Shown one piece after another: positions 46,620 to 56,039 of a stretch of 64,000 nt of DNA. Both the position numbers and the translations under genes were made by a program. The stretch lies in contig NZ_CP018620.1 in NCBI RefSeq assembly GCF_001908275.1, positions 6,696,001-6,760,000 on the forward strand, read 5' to 3'. Every line of letters begins with the position of its first letter. Positions within the stretch are counted from its first letter, which is position 1. The notes under the pieces are model-generated. The model saw nothing but the letters and a program-made list of their open reading frames with translations, made no database searches and was not told the origin of the DNA. The DNA is from Paenibacillus xylanexedens (GTDB lineage: Bacteria > Bacillota > Bacilli > Paenibacillales > Paenibacillaceae).

Positions 46620-47522
46620 TTAACCTTTTACTGCGCCCAGTGTCATACCGCCAACAAAGTACTTCTGAAGGAATGGATATACAATGAGGATTGGAACCGT
46701 TACAACGATCGTAATCGCCATTTTGATCGATTCCGGTGAAATCTGTGTCATTTGCTGTGCCATATCATTGGCATTTCGTCCAGCACCTGAGCCCTGCTGT
46801 GTACTTTGCAATACTTTCATCAGCTCATATTGGAGCGTGGTCAAATGTGCCTTTGAACCATTATACAGGTACGTATCAAACCACGCATTCCATTGACCTA
46901 CAGCCAGGAACAATGCGATGGTAGCAAGCACTGGTTTACACAGTGGCAAGATGATTCTGTAATAGATTGTAAAGTCATTCGCTCCGTCCAGCTTCGCGGA
47001 TTCCTGCAATGAGTATGGCAGGCCATCAATGAATGAACGGATGATGAACACGTTAAATGCACTGATCATGCCAGGCAATACATATACCCAGAATGTACCG
47101 ATCAGGTTCAAGTCACGCATCAGAATGTACACCGGAATCAGACCACCGGAGAAATACATCGTGAGCGCGAGTGTTGTGGAAACAAATTTTCTAAGTCCAA
47201 AATCAGGTCTGCTCAGTGTAAAGGCGATCATGGATGAACTGATCAATCCGAGCACGGTACCTACAAGTGTACGCAGAATGGAGATCTGCAAACCTTGTAA
47301 CAATCCATCATATTGGAAAATCGTTTTGTAGTTCTGTAATGTGAATTCGCGAGGCCACAAGTAAATTCCGCCACGTACTGTATCTGTCGAGTTATTGAGT
47401 GAGATAGCTAGTACGTTAAGGAATGGATAAAGTGTTACAACCAGCACCATGGTCATCGCGAGGATGTTGAATATATCGAACAGTTTATCGCCCCGAGTAG
47501 CATTGAATGCTTTGTTCGCCAT
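46620..47522 (-). CDS. Carbohydrate ABC transporter permease (LplC/YtcP-like)
   Basis: The product has 300 residues and six helices. The EAA loop is ESAKLDGANDFTIYYRIILP, where the ATPase docks. No ATP-binding gene is nearby, which is normal for Lpl systems that share an MsmX/UgpC-type ATPase. It starts 15 bases after the LplB-like gene. Confidence 0.92.
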   Translation of the reverse strand: MANKAFNATRGDKLFDIFNILAMTMVLVVTLYPFLNVLAISLNNSTDTVRGGIYLWPREFTLQNYKTIFQYDGLLQGLQISILRTLVGTVLGLISSSMIAFTLSRPDFGLRKFVSTTLALTMYFSGGLIPVYILMRDLNLIGTFWVYVLPGMISAFNVFIIRSFIDGLPYSLQESAKLDGANDFTIYYRIILPLCKPVLATIALFLAVGQWNAWFDTYLYNGSKAHLTTLQYELMKVLQSTQQGSGAGRNANDMAQQMTQISPESIKMAITIVVTVPILIVYPFLQKYFVGGMTLGAVKG

Positions 47523-47537
47523 AATGTCGTCCCCTCC

Positions 47538-48521
47538 CTACATGATGCTTTCTTTTGTGAATTTTTTGAACAAGCCGTTTGCAGTAAACAGAAGGATGAT
47601 ACTGACAACGGAGTTGAATATACCTATGGCTGTACCATACGAGAATCGTCCCATATTCAAACCATAATTGAGCGCGTATAGATCAAGTACTTCCGAGTAG
47701 TCTGTGACCAGACTGTTGCCAAGCAAGAACTGCTTCTCGAAACCGATACTGATCAGATGCCCAATCGACATGATGAAAAGTACAGAAATCGTGGTCCGTA
47801 TGCCAGGCAGCGTAATATGCCACATCTGTCTCCAGCGGTTGGCTCCATCTACACGGGAAGCTTCATACAGCTCATTGTCGATACCTGTAATCGCCGCCAG
47901 ATAGATGATGGCATTCCAACCGGTTTCTTTCCACATATCTGAAGCGGTTACAATGTACCAGAACAAGTTCCCCTTGGCCATGAATTGGATCGGCTGATCG
48001 ATAATGTTCAGTCCTACCAATAGATCATTGATAATCCCTCCATCGGTGGAGAGCATCTTCGTAATGATCCCGGCTACAACAACCCAGGATACAAAGTGAG
48101 GCAGATATGATACCGTTTGCACGGCACGTTTGAAGAACATGCCTCTCATTTCATTCAGGAGAATAGCGAAGAATATCGGTACGATAAAACCGACAACTAG
48201 TCCCATCAAGCTCATTGCAAGCGTATTACGAAGTACCAGATAGAAACGATCATCACTGAACAGCTCTACAAAGTGTTTAAAACCAACCCACTCTTGATCA
48301 CCAAATGATCTGGCAGGTTTATAATTTTGGAAAGCCATCGTCCATCCCCATAGTGGCAGATAGTTAAATACGAAAACCCAAGCTACGAATGGCAATGACA
48401 TGAGATAGAGATATTTCTGCTGTTTCATTCTGTCCCAAATTCCGTTCCGCCGATTCTTTAAAGGCGGTTTGGGGTCACTGCTTCTGTTCGCGGAAGCGGA
48501 ATTTTTTGTTAGCGTTTCCAT
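47538..48521 (-). CDS. Carbohydrate ABC transporter permease (LplB-like)
   Basis: The product has 327 residues. A charged N-terminal tail of about 35 residues precedes six helices. The EAA loop is EASRVDGANRWRQMWHITLP. The initial segment LYLMSLPFVAWVFVFNYLPLWGWTMAF is typical of the LplB/YteP group. It is the first gene of the transporter operon, with an AAAACGTTTT and a cre-like site upstream. Confidence 0.93.
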   Translation of the reverse strand: METLTKNSASANRSSDPKPPLKNRRNGIWDRMKQQKYLYLMSLPFVAWVFVFNYLPLWGWTMAFQNYKPARSFGDQEWVGFKHFVELFSDDRFYLVLRNTLAMSLMGLVVGFIVPIFFAILLNEMRGMFFKRAVQTVSYLPHFVSWVVVAGIITKMLSTDGGIINDLLVGLNIIDQPIQFMAKGNLFWYIVTASDMWKETGWNAIIYLAAITGIDNELYEASRVDGANRWRQMWHITLPGIRTTISVLFIMSIGHLISIGFEKQFLLGNSLVTDYSEVLDLYALNYGLNMGRFSYGTAIGIFNSVVSIILLFTANGLFKKFTKESIM

Positions 48522-48729
48522 CTCCGTTCCCCCTCCTCTGTTTTATAAAATAATCATACTCGATAGAGCGTTTTCAAAATACCATCTGGATTTTAGAGAA
48601 AATCATATAAAAATTAGATATAGACATATATAATCAGACATTAATTCGTTAAAATCAGTGATAAATTCAACTTTTAAATGATATAAAAGTAATATTAAGG
48701 TAAAATACTATCTAAAGTGGTAGATATAG

Positions 48730-48755
48730 AAAACGTTTTATAGTAATCGTTTACT
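48730..48755. promoter_or_regulatory. AAAACGTTTT palindrome plus cre-like site, upstream of the permease operon
   Basis: AAAACGTTTT is at 48730-48739. AGTAATCGTTTACT at 48742-48755 is close to the CcpA consensus. They lie two bases apart, and about 210 bases before the LplB-like start. Confidence 0.6.
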
Positions 48756-48770
48756 TCAATTACATGGCAT

Positions 48771-48796
48771 ACAAAAAGGACCCTTTCGGGTCCCTC
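48771..48796 (-). terminator. Terminator of the GH2 gene
   Basis: The stem GGACCC/GGGTCC has a four-base loop. TTTTTGTATG follows on the minus strand, directly after the GH2 stop. Confidence 0.75.
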
Positions 48797-48799
48797 AGA

Positions 48800-51730
48800 T
48801 TACAATGTAAATTGAATGGTTTGCAGTTTAACGATGCCGAGTAATTGTGCTACGGATATGGAGGTTGCTGGACGGAATTGATCTCCATTCAGATACGCAA
48901 GTATCTCCTGAAATAAGTAGGCGGCTTCCGGACGCTTCATTACAGCCAGATTGGCAAACGGAAGTGAGGATATCAAAATCTTGCCCTTCCCTACTTTTGC
49001 CTCAAAGGCATAAGCGAGTCGTTTGGCCCGATGGAAATGGTCCACCACTTCGATCAGCGGCTCCACCCCGGGCAACGTATCCAAACATATCGCTGGTGTA
49101 CCGTTCACCAAGTGATACCAATGCCAGTCCGAAGCCCCATCATGCGGGAAGGAGCCTAGTAGTGCTGGCCGATCTCTCAAATATATGCCCATCGTTGCAC
49201 CAGGCTGTGTAGCAAACATCAGGTAATTCCAGAATACAGGCAGATACTTGGTCTCCACTGAATCATATAACCCTTCTGCGGTTGGCTGTAGCCAAACACT
49301 CCCCCCGTTGACCACATAATCAACGACATTGGGTGTTAACGACTGAACGATAACCAAGTCAATCTCCCGATTTTTCAACAACTGGAATCCATCGATGCGA
49401 TCTACGCAATCATCATGCGCTTCACCCAATAATGGCTTCAACTCTGCCACGGTATTCCAGAACCGATTCGAACCCGGATGAGACTGATAAAAAGGAAACG
49501 ACCAGCCATGCCATACATTCGCTACAGTTCTTTCCGAATCGCCTGATATCAGCTCCGCTTCGATCCGAAAAGATGCTGCCCCTTCATGAGGAGCGGTAGC
49601 GACGATGCTTCCCAGTGACATGACAGACCCACATTGGATATCTCCTGTCTTCCATGCCCCTTCAGTAAGCATCACATCATCGCTTATTAACCTCCACTGA
49701 ATGACCGTGTCCTCAAGCGGCTCCTTACCGTAGTGAGAGATGCGTACATCGACATGAATGGGTTCTCCGGCGTAAAATGTACGCTCCTTGCAGCTTAACA
49801 ACAGCACCACATCTGCGTTGAACCACATGAATTCTTCAGGTGTTGTAATGCCTTTGTCGTCCCAAAATACATCCAGAATGCCCGTCGTAGCATGTCCCTG
49901 CCCTGGAAAATCGCGAATGTCCAGAAGCTGTACACCCGCAGCGTCCGGTGTTCGCCGAATTCGCTCCATGGCTTCTTTTAAGGAACGTACCAGATGGGTA
50001 CCACTGACCTGTTGAAAATGCTCTAGGTCCTCGATCATGCCTTTGTTTGTTAACGATTCTTCAATCGGCCCTAACCAGCTAGGACGCAATACGCCAGTAT
50101 ACTTGGCTCGCTCTTGGGGCCGCACATACATGGTGTACTGTGCATGTTCGTGCCCAATGACGGGATGCTCCGCAAGCCGGGTGACTGCATGGTAGTCCAG
50201 CGTGGTATCCGGCACAGCAGAATATGCGGATTCCAACGGGGGATGCCAGTTCAACGACTGAATATAATAATCACCTTCCCGCCCTTGCGCCGGAAGCTGT
50301 CCAAAACCTGTATTGTCCGTATATAAGCGAGTGGGGTCTGTATCCCTTGCCCTCGATACCAGTGCATTGAGTTCAGGATGGCCATTCGGACCAAGGAGTT
50401 CATTCCCCATGGAGAACATGACGAATGAAGGATGTCTATGCAGCGACTGAAGCAACCCGTCCAGTTCTTGTGTCAGATAAGTCAATACTTCAGCTGGCGC
50501 AGACTGATCCGATTGTTCAAAGAAACGAGACCAATGGGGAAGTTCTGCTTGCACCAGCATGCCCTCTTCATCAGCTGCGTCCCAGAATGGTTCTGGCGCG
50601 CTCCACCCATGCAGTCGGACATGATTGAAGCCATACGATCTGGCCACTCGAAACTGCTGAAGATAATGCTCCTTGTCCCATACGGGATAACCCGTCAGTG
50701 GAAAGATACAGCAATCGACGTACCCACGCAGATATACTGGTATCCCATTCAGTTCAAGCTGCTTCCCGTTTGTTGCAAAGGAACGTACACCAAACGATTG
50801 CTCCAGCCGATCCAGTTCCTGTTCACCGTCATGCAGACGGATCACTGCCTTGTATAATTCAGGGGATTCATCCGACCATCTTGCGATAGACTTCTCGGTT
50901 CCAAGTTCCAATCGCCACTGATCTATTACAACGTTACTTTCAGTTAAACCTGATGAGCTTATATCCAAATGTGATGGATCACTCAGATTCACATTACAAC
51001 TATATCGATCAAGCCATGTGCCCTCCGGATGCTGGATATCCACATGTAATTGGATCGATCTAGCCGATTCATTTGAGGGAGCGCTTACAGTACAATCAAC
51101 CAGAATGGTTCCGTTCTCAGCATCTGGTTGAATACGTAACGTCTGTAATCGGCATGGGGGCAGACTGTCCAGATAAACACCACCCGTGATTCCACCCCAG
51201 GCTGTGGCCGTATGCAATGAATGAATATGGCTACCCGCCAGCGGAAGTTTCATCGTATTATCCACGCGGATCTCCACACGATTCAATTCTCCCTGCTTCA
51301 CCAGAGAGGTAACATCACACTTCTGTTGATTCACCAGACTATCCTGCTGCCCGGCATACTGTCCATTGATCCAGAGATTCGTTGTCCATCGGACACCTTC
51401 CAATCTGAATACATAGTGGCATCCGGGATCGTCTGATGGAACATGCACATCCTGAGCATACCAGGCTGAGCCTTCATACTCGCGTACCTTGGTCCAGGTA
51501 TCGAGCCTTTCGTATTCAGGCTCATCTCCGTATCCTTGCTCTTCCCATGAACCGGGAATTTGAATGGTCTCCCATGATGTATTTTCACACTGTGATGGCG
51601 GTAATATCTCTTGTTCAACGAGTTCATCGGACTCCCGATCCAAACGAAACTGCCATGTTCCATTTAAGTTCAATGTATGACGTACAGCACTTGTATCAGG
51701 CAAATTCATATCGTATAGCCATCCCTTCAT
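48800..51730 (-). CDS. Family GH2 glycoside hydrolase (beta-galactosidase/glucuronidase-like)
   Basis: The product has 976 residues. It begins with a sugar-binding jelly roll and immunoglobulin-like domain (LNLNGTWQFRLD, VRWTTNLWINGQYAGQ) followed by a TIM barrel. The acid/base is Glu444 in MGNELLG and the nucleophile Glu528 in VIGHEHAQY. A long C-terminal part has another Ig-like and a glutamine-amidotransferase-like fold. No signal peptide is seen. The start is not certain: the ATG at 51730 lacks a clear ribosome site, and an in-frame ATG at 51709 is an alternative. Sugar specificity cannot be stated. Confidence 0.85.
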   Translation of the reverse strand: MKGWLYDMNLPDTSAVRHTLNLNGTWQFRLDRESDELVEQEILPPSQCENTSWETIQIPGSWEEQGYGDEPEYERLDTWTKVREYEGSAWYAQDVHVPSDDPGCHYVFRLEGVRWTTNLWINGQYAGQQDSLVNQQKCDVTSLVKQGELNRVEIRVDNTMKLPLAGSHIHSLHTATAWGGITGGVYLDSLPPCRLQTLRIQPDAENGTILVDCTVSAPSNESARSIQLHVDIQHPEGTWLDRYSCNVNLSDPSHLDISSSGLTESNVVIDQWRLELGTEKSIARWSDESPELYKAVIRLHDGEQELDRLEQSFGVRSFATNGKQLELNGIPVYLRGYVDCCIFPLTGYPVWDKEHYLQQFRVARSYGFNHVRLHGWSAPEPFWDAADEEGMLVQAELPHWSRFFEQSDQSAPAEVLTYLTQELDGLLQSLHRHPSFVMFSMGNELLGPNGHPELNALVSRARDTDPTRLYTDNTGFGQLPAQGREGDYYIQSLNWHPPLESAYSAVPDTTLDYHAVTRLAEHPVIGHEHAQYTMYVRPQERAKYTGVLRPSWLGPIEESLTNKGMIEDLEHFQQVSGTHLVRSLKEAMERIRRTPDAAGVQLLDIRDFPGQGHATTGILDVFWDDKGITTPEEFMWFNADVVLLLSCKERTFYAGEPIHVDVRISHYGKEPLEDTVIQWRLISDDVMLTEGAWKTGDIQCGSVMSLGSIVATAPHEGAASFRIEAELISGDSERTVANVWHGWSFPFYQSHPGSNRFWNTVAELKPLLGEAHDDCVDRIDGFQLLKNREIDLVIVQSLTPNVVDYVVNGGSVWLQPTAEGLYDSVETKYLPVFWNYLMFATQPGATMGIYLRDRPALLGSFPHDGASDWHWYHLVNGTPAICLDTLPGVEPLIEVVDHFHRAKRLAYAFEAKVGKGKILISSLPFANLAVMKRPEAAYLFQEILAYLNGDQFRPATSISVAQLLGIVKLQTIQFTL

Positions 51731-51750
51731 CTGGATTCTTGTAAATCCAG
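51731..51750. other. Inverted repeat abutting the GH2 start codon
   Basis: CTGGATT (51731-51737) and AATCCAG (51744-51750) form a perfect 7-bp hairpin with a six-base loop immediately before the ATG. It may hide the start or mark a wrong start assignment. Confidence 0.5.
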
Positions 51751-51838
51751 TCTAAGATGTGAAGCATCCCGTGACCATTGCTTATCATGGGAAGTGCATG
51801 GACAATATGATGAATATGGAAATTTCTCAGAAATATCG

Positions 51839-51848
51839 AAAACGTTTT
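51839..51848. promoter_or_regulatory. AAAACGTTTT palindrome upstream of GH2
   Basis: This is the same 10-bp palindrome as at the other transcription units of the island. It lies about 110 bases before the GH2 start and just past the response-regulator stop. Confidence 0.6.
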
Positions 51849-51884
51849 ATACAATAGGCAAGGGCAATGCCCAGCGCTCCGTAC

Positions 51885-53483
51885 TTATTCCTCGTTTGTA
51901 TCCGTAGCCGTTCCTTTCAACGTTGATTGGGTTCTGGCCTGTTTGTAAGCGGAAGGGGATTCCCCTACATATTTCTTGAACTTACCGTGGAAGTAGTCCA
52001 CATTTGCATACCCCACTCTAGCCGCGACCTGATGGACCTTCAGTCCTTCATCCAGCAATTCCTTGGCTTTTTCCATACGAACCTTGTCCAGAAATGCATT
52101 GAAATACTCTCCAGTATGATTCTTGAACAACTTACCCAAGTAACTGCTGTTATAGTTAAACACTTCAGCAAGTACTTCGAGTTTGAGATTTTCGCCAGGG
52201 TTACGCTGGATAAATTCAATCATCTGTTTCAATACAGTATCTTTGCTTCCCCCACCCATACGTTGAATAAGTCGATTCAAATGTTCCGATGCCATGACTT
52301 TGAGATCAGACATCGTAAATTGATGATAGACTTCATTAATCAGAACCGAATGTTCCTGCATAATGGAGTGCATATGTTGATTCGTCGCTGCAAGTTTGTT
52401 GAACGCCAGGGAAAACACCTGTGAGAACGCCGTCTTAATCGCTTGCTCTGTTCGGTGATATGGAACCAGGCGCTCTTCCATCTCACCCAGCACCCGCATA
52501 ACGGACTCACTACTGCGGATGTCTAACGCATAATACAGCTTGTCCGCGAGTTCGTCCTCAACTGGCTCATGTGCTCCGTCCACAGCTTCAACTTCTGGTT
52601 TAACAACGCTTTGGCCTTCGCTGCCTTCAGTCCACAGAATGATGCGTTGCTCCGTGAACAAGAAGCGTTCCCCGAGTAAACGATTTGCCTGCGTGTATGA
52701 CTGCGCAATTTCAGAAGTGGAATGTACGGGTTCTCCTGCAGCACCATACATGTGAACCTCCCATTCTCCTAGCAGTCCTTCCAGCTCATCATACAGATTT
52801 CTTGCAGATGACTCGGATGTGATTATTTCCTTACTTAACAGCCCCAGACCGGAATGGAACGAGAATACAATACCTCGGTCTTTATGGTCAAATGCTTCAA
52901 TCAGTTTGCGTTTCATAACACTTCCCCGTTGCAGGTCGGGGGTTACATGCATCTCAAGCAGCACAATCTGATAGTGAGGCCAATGCAGCCCCAGACTATC
53001 TTCTTCCATGCTGCCCGCACCCTCCAGACTGTCAAAGAGCAAAGCCTCGATCTGATGCTCCCGAAAGACGATATCTTCACCAGCATGACGTGCCATTGTC
53101 TCCCGTTCACGGGTCAGGATTGTAGCAATACGCTCCAGTTCACCAATAATCTCTTCTTCATCCACCGGTTTGAGCAGATAACCATCCACACCAAAACTGA
53201 TGGCTTTTTTGGCATAATCAAAATCCGCGTAACCACTCAATATCAAAAAGTGCGAATCCGGATGATTCCGGCGCACTTCTTCAATCACATCCAGCCCGGT
53301 CATACCGGGCATGCGAATATCAATAATCGTCAGATCAGGCTCCAATTCCTCAAACCGGGAGATGGCCTCACGCCCGCTGGCAGCTGTAGCGATAACCTGG
53401 AATCCGTATTTTCCCCACTCGATAATGGTTGTCAGTCCCTCACGTATGCTCGGTTCGTCATCCACCAAAAACACTTTATACAT
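51885..53483 (-). CDS. YesN-type response regulator with AraC HTH
   Basis: The product has 532 residues. The ATG at 53483 follows GGAGGGG by six bases and overlaps the kinase stop by eight bases, so the two are translationally coupled. The receiver domain has Asp8-Asp9, the phospho-acceptor Asp55 (IIDIRMPG) and Lys in LLKPVDEEE. A long middle region follows, and a C-terminal AraC/XylS pair of helix-turn-helix motifs (FNYNSSYLGKLFKNHTG and VARVGYANVDYFHGKFKKYVG). In Paenibacillus such regulators usually control nearby sugar ABC and hydrolase genes. GH2 and the Lpl transporter are the natural targets. Confidence 0.93.
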   Translation of the reverse strand: MYKVFLVDDEPSIREGLTTIIEWGKYGFQVIATAASGREAISRFEELEPDLTIIDIRMPGMTGLDVIEEVRRNHPDSHFLILSGYADFDYAKKAISFGVDGYLLKPVDEEEIIGELERIATILTRERETMARHAGEDIVFREHQIEALLFDSLEGAGSMEEDSLGLHWPHYQIVLLEMHVTPDLQRGSVMKRKLIEAFDHKDRGIVFSFHSGLGLLSKEIITSESSARNLYDELEGLLGEWEVHMYGAAGEPVHSTSEIAQSYTQANRLLGERFLFTEQRIILWTEGSEGQSVVKPEVEAVDGAHEPVEDELADKLYYALDIRSSESVMRVLGEMEERLVPYHRTEQAIKTAFSQVFSLAFNKLAATNQHMHSIMQEHSVLINEVYHQFTMSDLKVMASEHLNRLIQRMGGGSKDTVLKQMIEFIQRNPGENLKLEVLAEVFNYNSSYLGKLFKNHTGEYFNAFLDKVRMEKAKELLDEGLKVHQVAARVGYANVDYFHGKFKKYVGESPSAYKQARTQSTLKGTATDTNEE

Positions 53484-55265
53484 GTTGGTCCCCTCCTGCT
53501 GGCAAAGTGAAAGAAACCTCTGTTCCTTCCCCATATACACTCTTAATCTGTATTCCATATGGCTCGCCGTACGTCAGTGTTAAGCGTTGATGTACATTAC
53601 GCATGCCGATCCGACTCTTCTCCTGTTCCTCCGGTCCACAGATAAACTGCATCACCTCAGCCAGTCGTTCTGGCGTTATGCCTGCACCATTGTCATCCAC
53701 ACGGATCTGCACAATGTTCTCTACTAAACGAATACTTATATGAACACGGACTGTGCCCTCTTTGTTCTCCAGACCATGGACAATCGCATTCTCAACCAAA
53801 GGTTGAATAATTAGAGGCGGAATGTACATCTTCTCCACCTCAGGATCGATATGGATCTGGAATGCAAGGCGGTCGCCGTAACGAAATTTCTGAATTTCCA
53901 AATAGGAACGTACCATTTCAAGTTCAGCCCGGAAGGTTGTTTTTCCACTGCCAATCTCCAGACTCTTGCGCATTAGCTTGCCCAACAGCCTGACGATGTT
54001 GGCAATCTCTGCTTCTCCCTTGATATGCGCTTTCATCCGAATGGACTCCAGTGCATTAAACAAGAAATGTGGATTGATCTGGCTCGCCATCATTTTCAGT
54101 TTAATCTCTTTTTGGGCGATTTCCAATTGATTGTTCTGTTCGGTCGCTTCTACCACCTGCGTCATGAGTTCATTGATACTTTTCACCATATAGTTGAACT
54201 GTCGTGACAGTTGCCCAATCTCATCGTTTCCATCAATCCGCGAAGTCACGTTCAGGTCTCCTAATGCCAGCTTGTTGAGATGTTTACTCAGCCGGAGCAA
54301 TCGGTTCGAAGTGAGGAACGAGATGATATATACGAATAATAGGGCGATAACCAGCACAAGGATAATGAAAATCATGCCAATCATGCTGACCGTGTTGGCG
54401 TCTTTGACGATATTTTTGGTGGCAAAAACCGAAATCACCTTCAGGCTGTTCATACTCGATCCAGGGCCCAGCTCATCAATAACAATGTTGGATGGCTCCC
54501 CCGAAAATCACCCTCTATGGTGCCTTTTGCCTGATTCTGCAGATCGACGCCAAAATCAAGCTCATCCAGCGTTTTACCCACCAGCTCGGTATTCTTGGCT
54601 GCAACCACATACCCCTGCTCGTCCGTAATCATCGTCTCGAACTGTTCCTGACGCAACAATCCATTCAGCTCATCCTGATTGATCACAATCATCAACACGC
54701 CCTCGGTCCGATACTCGGCAAAAGGTACTTTGCGCACCAGGCTGAGCTTGTGTACAGGATTATCTTCCTTGTCCGGAATGTAGAACCACCCGATGCTGGT
54801 TGTTTTCAGTGCCTGTTGGTACCAGTAACTCTCTTCCGTCTGCTTATCTACCGGGATGAATTCGAGGTTGTTGATCAATGTTGGGTTAGTTGAGTAAAAA
54901 CGAATGCCCGCTATCTCACGGTACAAACGCCTGTACTCCTGAAAGTCTTTGTATGCAAGATACGCTGAGGTTAACTCTACAACGCTCTTGTACCGTTTAT
55001 TCACGATCTCCTTGAGATCCGCATTAAACATTAAAAGATTGGATATATCGGTTGGTACACGCAGCATGGTTGCCGTCTGGCTCTTAATCTTGTCCACATT
55101 GATGATTGTCTGTCCTATCGCGTTGTCCAGGGCTTGCTGGCGAAAATAACTGGTCACAGCAAGACCAACAATCAGGACCGGAATCATGACAACTAGTACA
55201 TAGGAAATGAGCAATTTATGCTTTAATTTGAGATTATTAGTGGTTCGTATCAACCTTTTCAACAT
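53476..55265 (-). pseudogene. YesM-type sensor histidine kinase, split by a one-base frameshift
   Basis: Read as two frames, the halves make one kinase. The first half (start ATG at 55265 after GGAAGG, seven-base spacing) has a first membrane helix and a sensor domain. The second half has a second helix, a HAMP domain, the H-box INPHFLFNALES and a HATPase. The frame changes in a run of five G (54498-54502 on plus as C). With six G the sequence would read through RGEPSNIVIDELGPGSS into the kinase half. The first-half stop overlaps an ATG of the second half (ATGA at 54450-54453), which could allow some reinitiation. This may be a real mutation, a phase-variable tract or a read error. Confidence 0.8.
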
Positions 55266-55286
55266 GTCTGCACCTTCCGTCATCTG

Positions 55287-55300
55287 TATAAGCGCTTACA
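55287..55300. promoter_or_regulatory. Strong cre-like site upstream of the two-component operon
   Basis: TATAAGCGCTTACA matches the CcpA consensus TGWAANCGNTNWCA at every position but the second. It lies about 20 bases upstream of the kinase start codon. Confidence 0.65.
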
Positions 55301-55376
55301 TATAAACAGCAGGATCAGGATGTTCTGTCCTCAGAATTAATCATACCACATAACCGTCAGAATTCGGATTGTCATT

Positions 55377-55515
55377 GCAATGGGTACTATATTGCCAGGC
55401 CGTAAGCCAACCTACCTCTAGTAAAAGAGGCCGCCATTAACATGGCGACTGGGCTTACCGAATTATTTTCTACTGATAGAAGTTTAGTGACTCCTAGATG
55501 GGCGAAATCCCTGTT
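55377..55515. ncRNA. Candidate structured RNA: three-way junction plus flanking hairpins
   Basis: This region of about 140 bases has no open reading frame but a dense set of exact stems. P1 is GTAAGCC/GGCTTAC (55402-55408 with 55452-55458). It encloses P2 CCTCT/AGAGG (55415-55419 with 55426-55430) and P3 CGCCAT/ATGGCG (55432-55437 with 55442-55447), a three-way junction. Outside are GCAAT/ATTGC (55377-55395) and TTCTA/TAGAA (55468-55481). The region lies between the OsmC terminator and the start of the yesM-type kinase. I could not match it to a riboswitch or ncRNA consensus that I know. The strand is not certain; if on minus it would be the kinase leader. Confidence 0.5.
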
Positions 55516-55532
55516 GAAGTGTTAGAAAAGCC

Positions 55533-55566
55533 AAAAAAGGCACTCCCGCGATTGGAAGTGCCTGCT
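55533..55566 (-). terminator. Terminator of the OsmC gene
   Basis: The stem GGCACTCCC/GGAAGTGCC has a six-base loop, one wobble, and a six-T run on the minus strand. It lies about 30 bases after the stop at 55592. Confidence 0.85.
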
Positions 55567-55591
55567 TAGTATAGAATCTGTTCGTGTGTTA

Positions 55592-56014
55592 TTAAGGACG
55601 AGGTGTACTTACCCCATTGAGGATCAGTTTAGGATGAATATCGGCGCTCAGCGAAGCGGAAACTGCACAATATTTTTCCTCAGCCATTTGGATGGCTTTC
55701 CAGATACGATAATCCGGGATATCCCCATCGACTTTGAAGATCAGATCAATGGATGTGAACCCTTTAGGCATCTCTTCACTACGTGTGCCTTGTGCTTCAA
55801 TCTCAATCGACTCAATTTTGTCCAGGAAAGCGTCCAGAATCATCGTAATATCGATTCCCATACAGCCCCCGAGACCAGCCAGTAACAATTCCATCGGGGT
55901 AGCTCCCTTGCTGTCACCACCATAAGCAGCAGTGGCATCCATGCCAACCGCGTAGCCAGAGGGTCCTTCGGAAGTAAACGCGCGTTTGCCTTTCCATACG
56001 GTTGTTACATTCAT
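55592..56014 (-). CDS. OsmC-family peroxide-detoxifying or redox protein
   Basis: The product has 140 residues. It carries the two catalytic cysteines of the family, Cys51 (GLGGCMGIDI) and Cys116 (EKYCAVSASL). These proteins form dimers and reduce organic hydroperoxides. This is the shorter YhfA-like branch, whose substrates are less certain. AGAAGGA lies upstream of the ATG. Confidence 0.92.
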   Translation of the reverse strand: MNVTTVWKGKRAFTSEGPSGYAVGMDATAAYGGDSKGATPMELLLAGLGGCMGIDITMILDAFLDKIESIEIEAQGTRSEEMPKGFTSIDLIFKVDGDIPDYRIWKAIQMAEEKYCAVSASLSADIHPKLILNGVSTPRP

Positions 56015-56039
56015 GATGTTATCCTTCTTTCTTACAATA

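Noticed and set aside
55465..55512. Hammerhead-like core (CTGATAG...GAAAT)
   Set aside because: The invariant CTGATGA is not present and the stems do not close in the required order.
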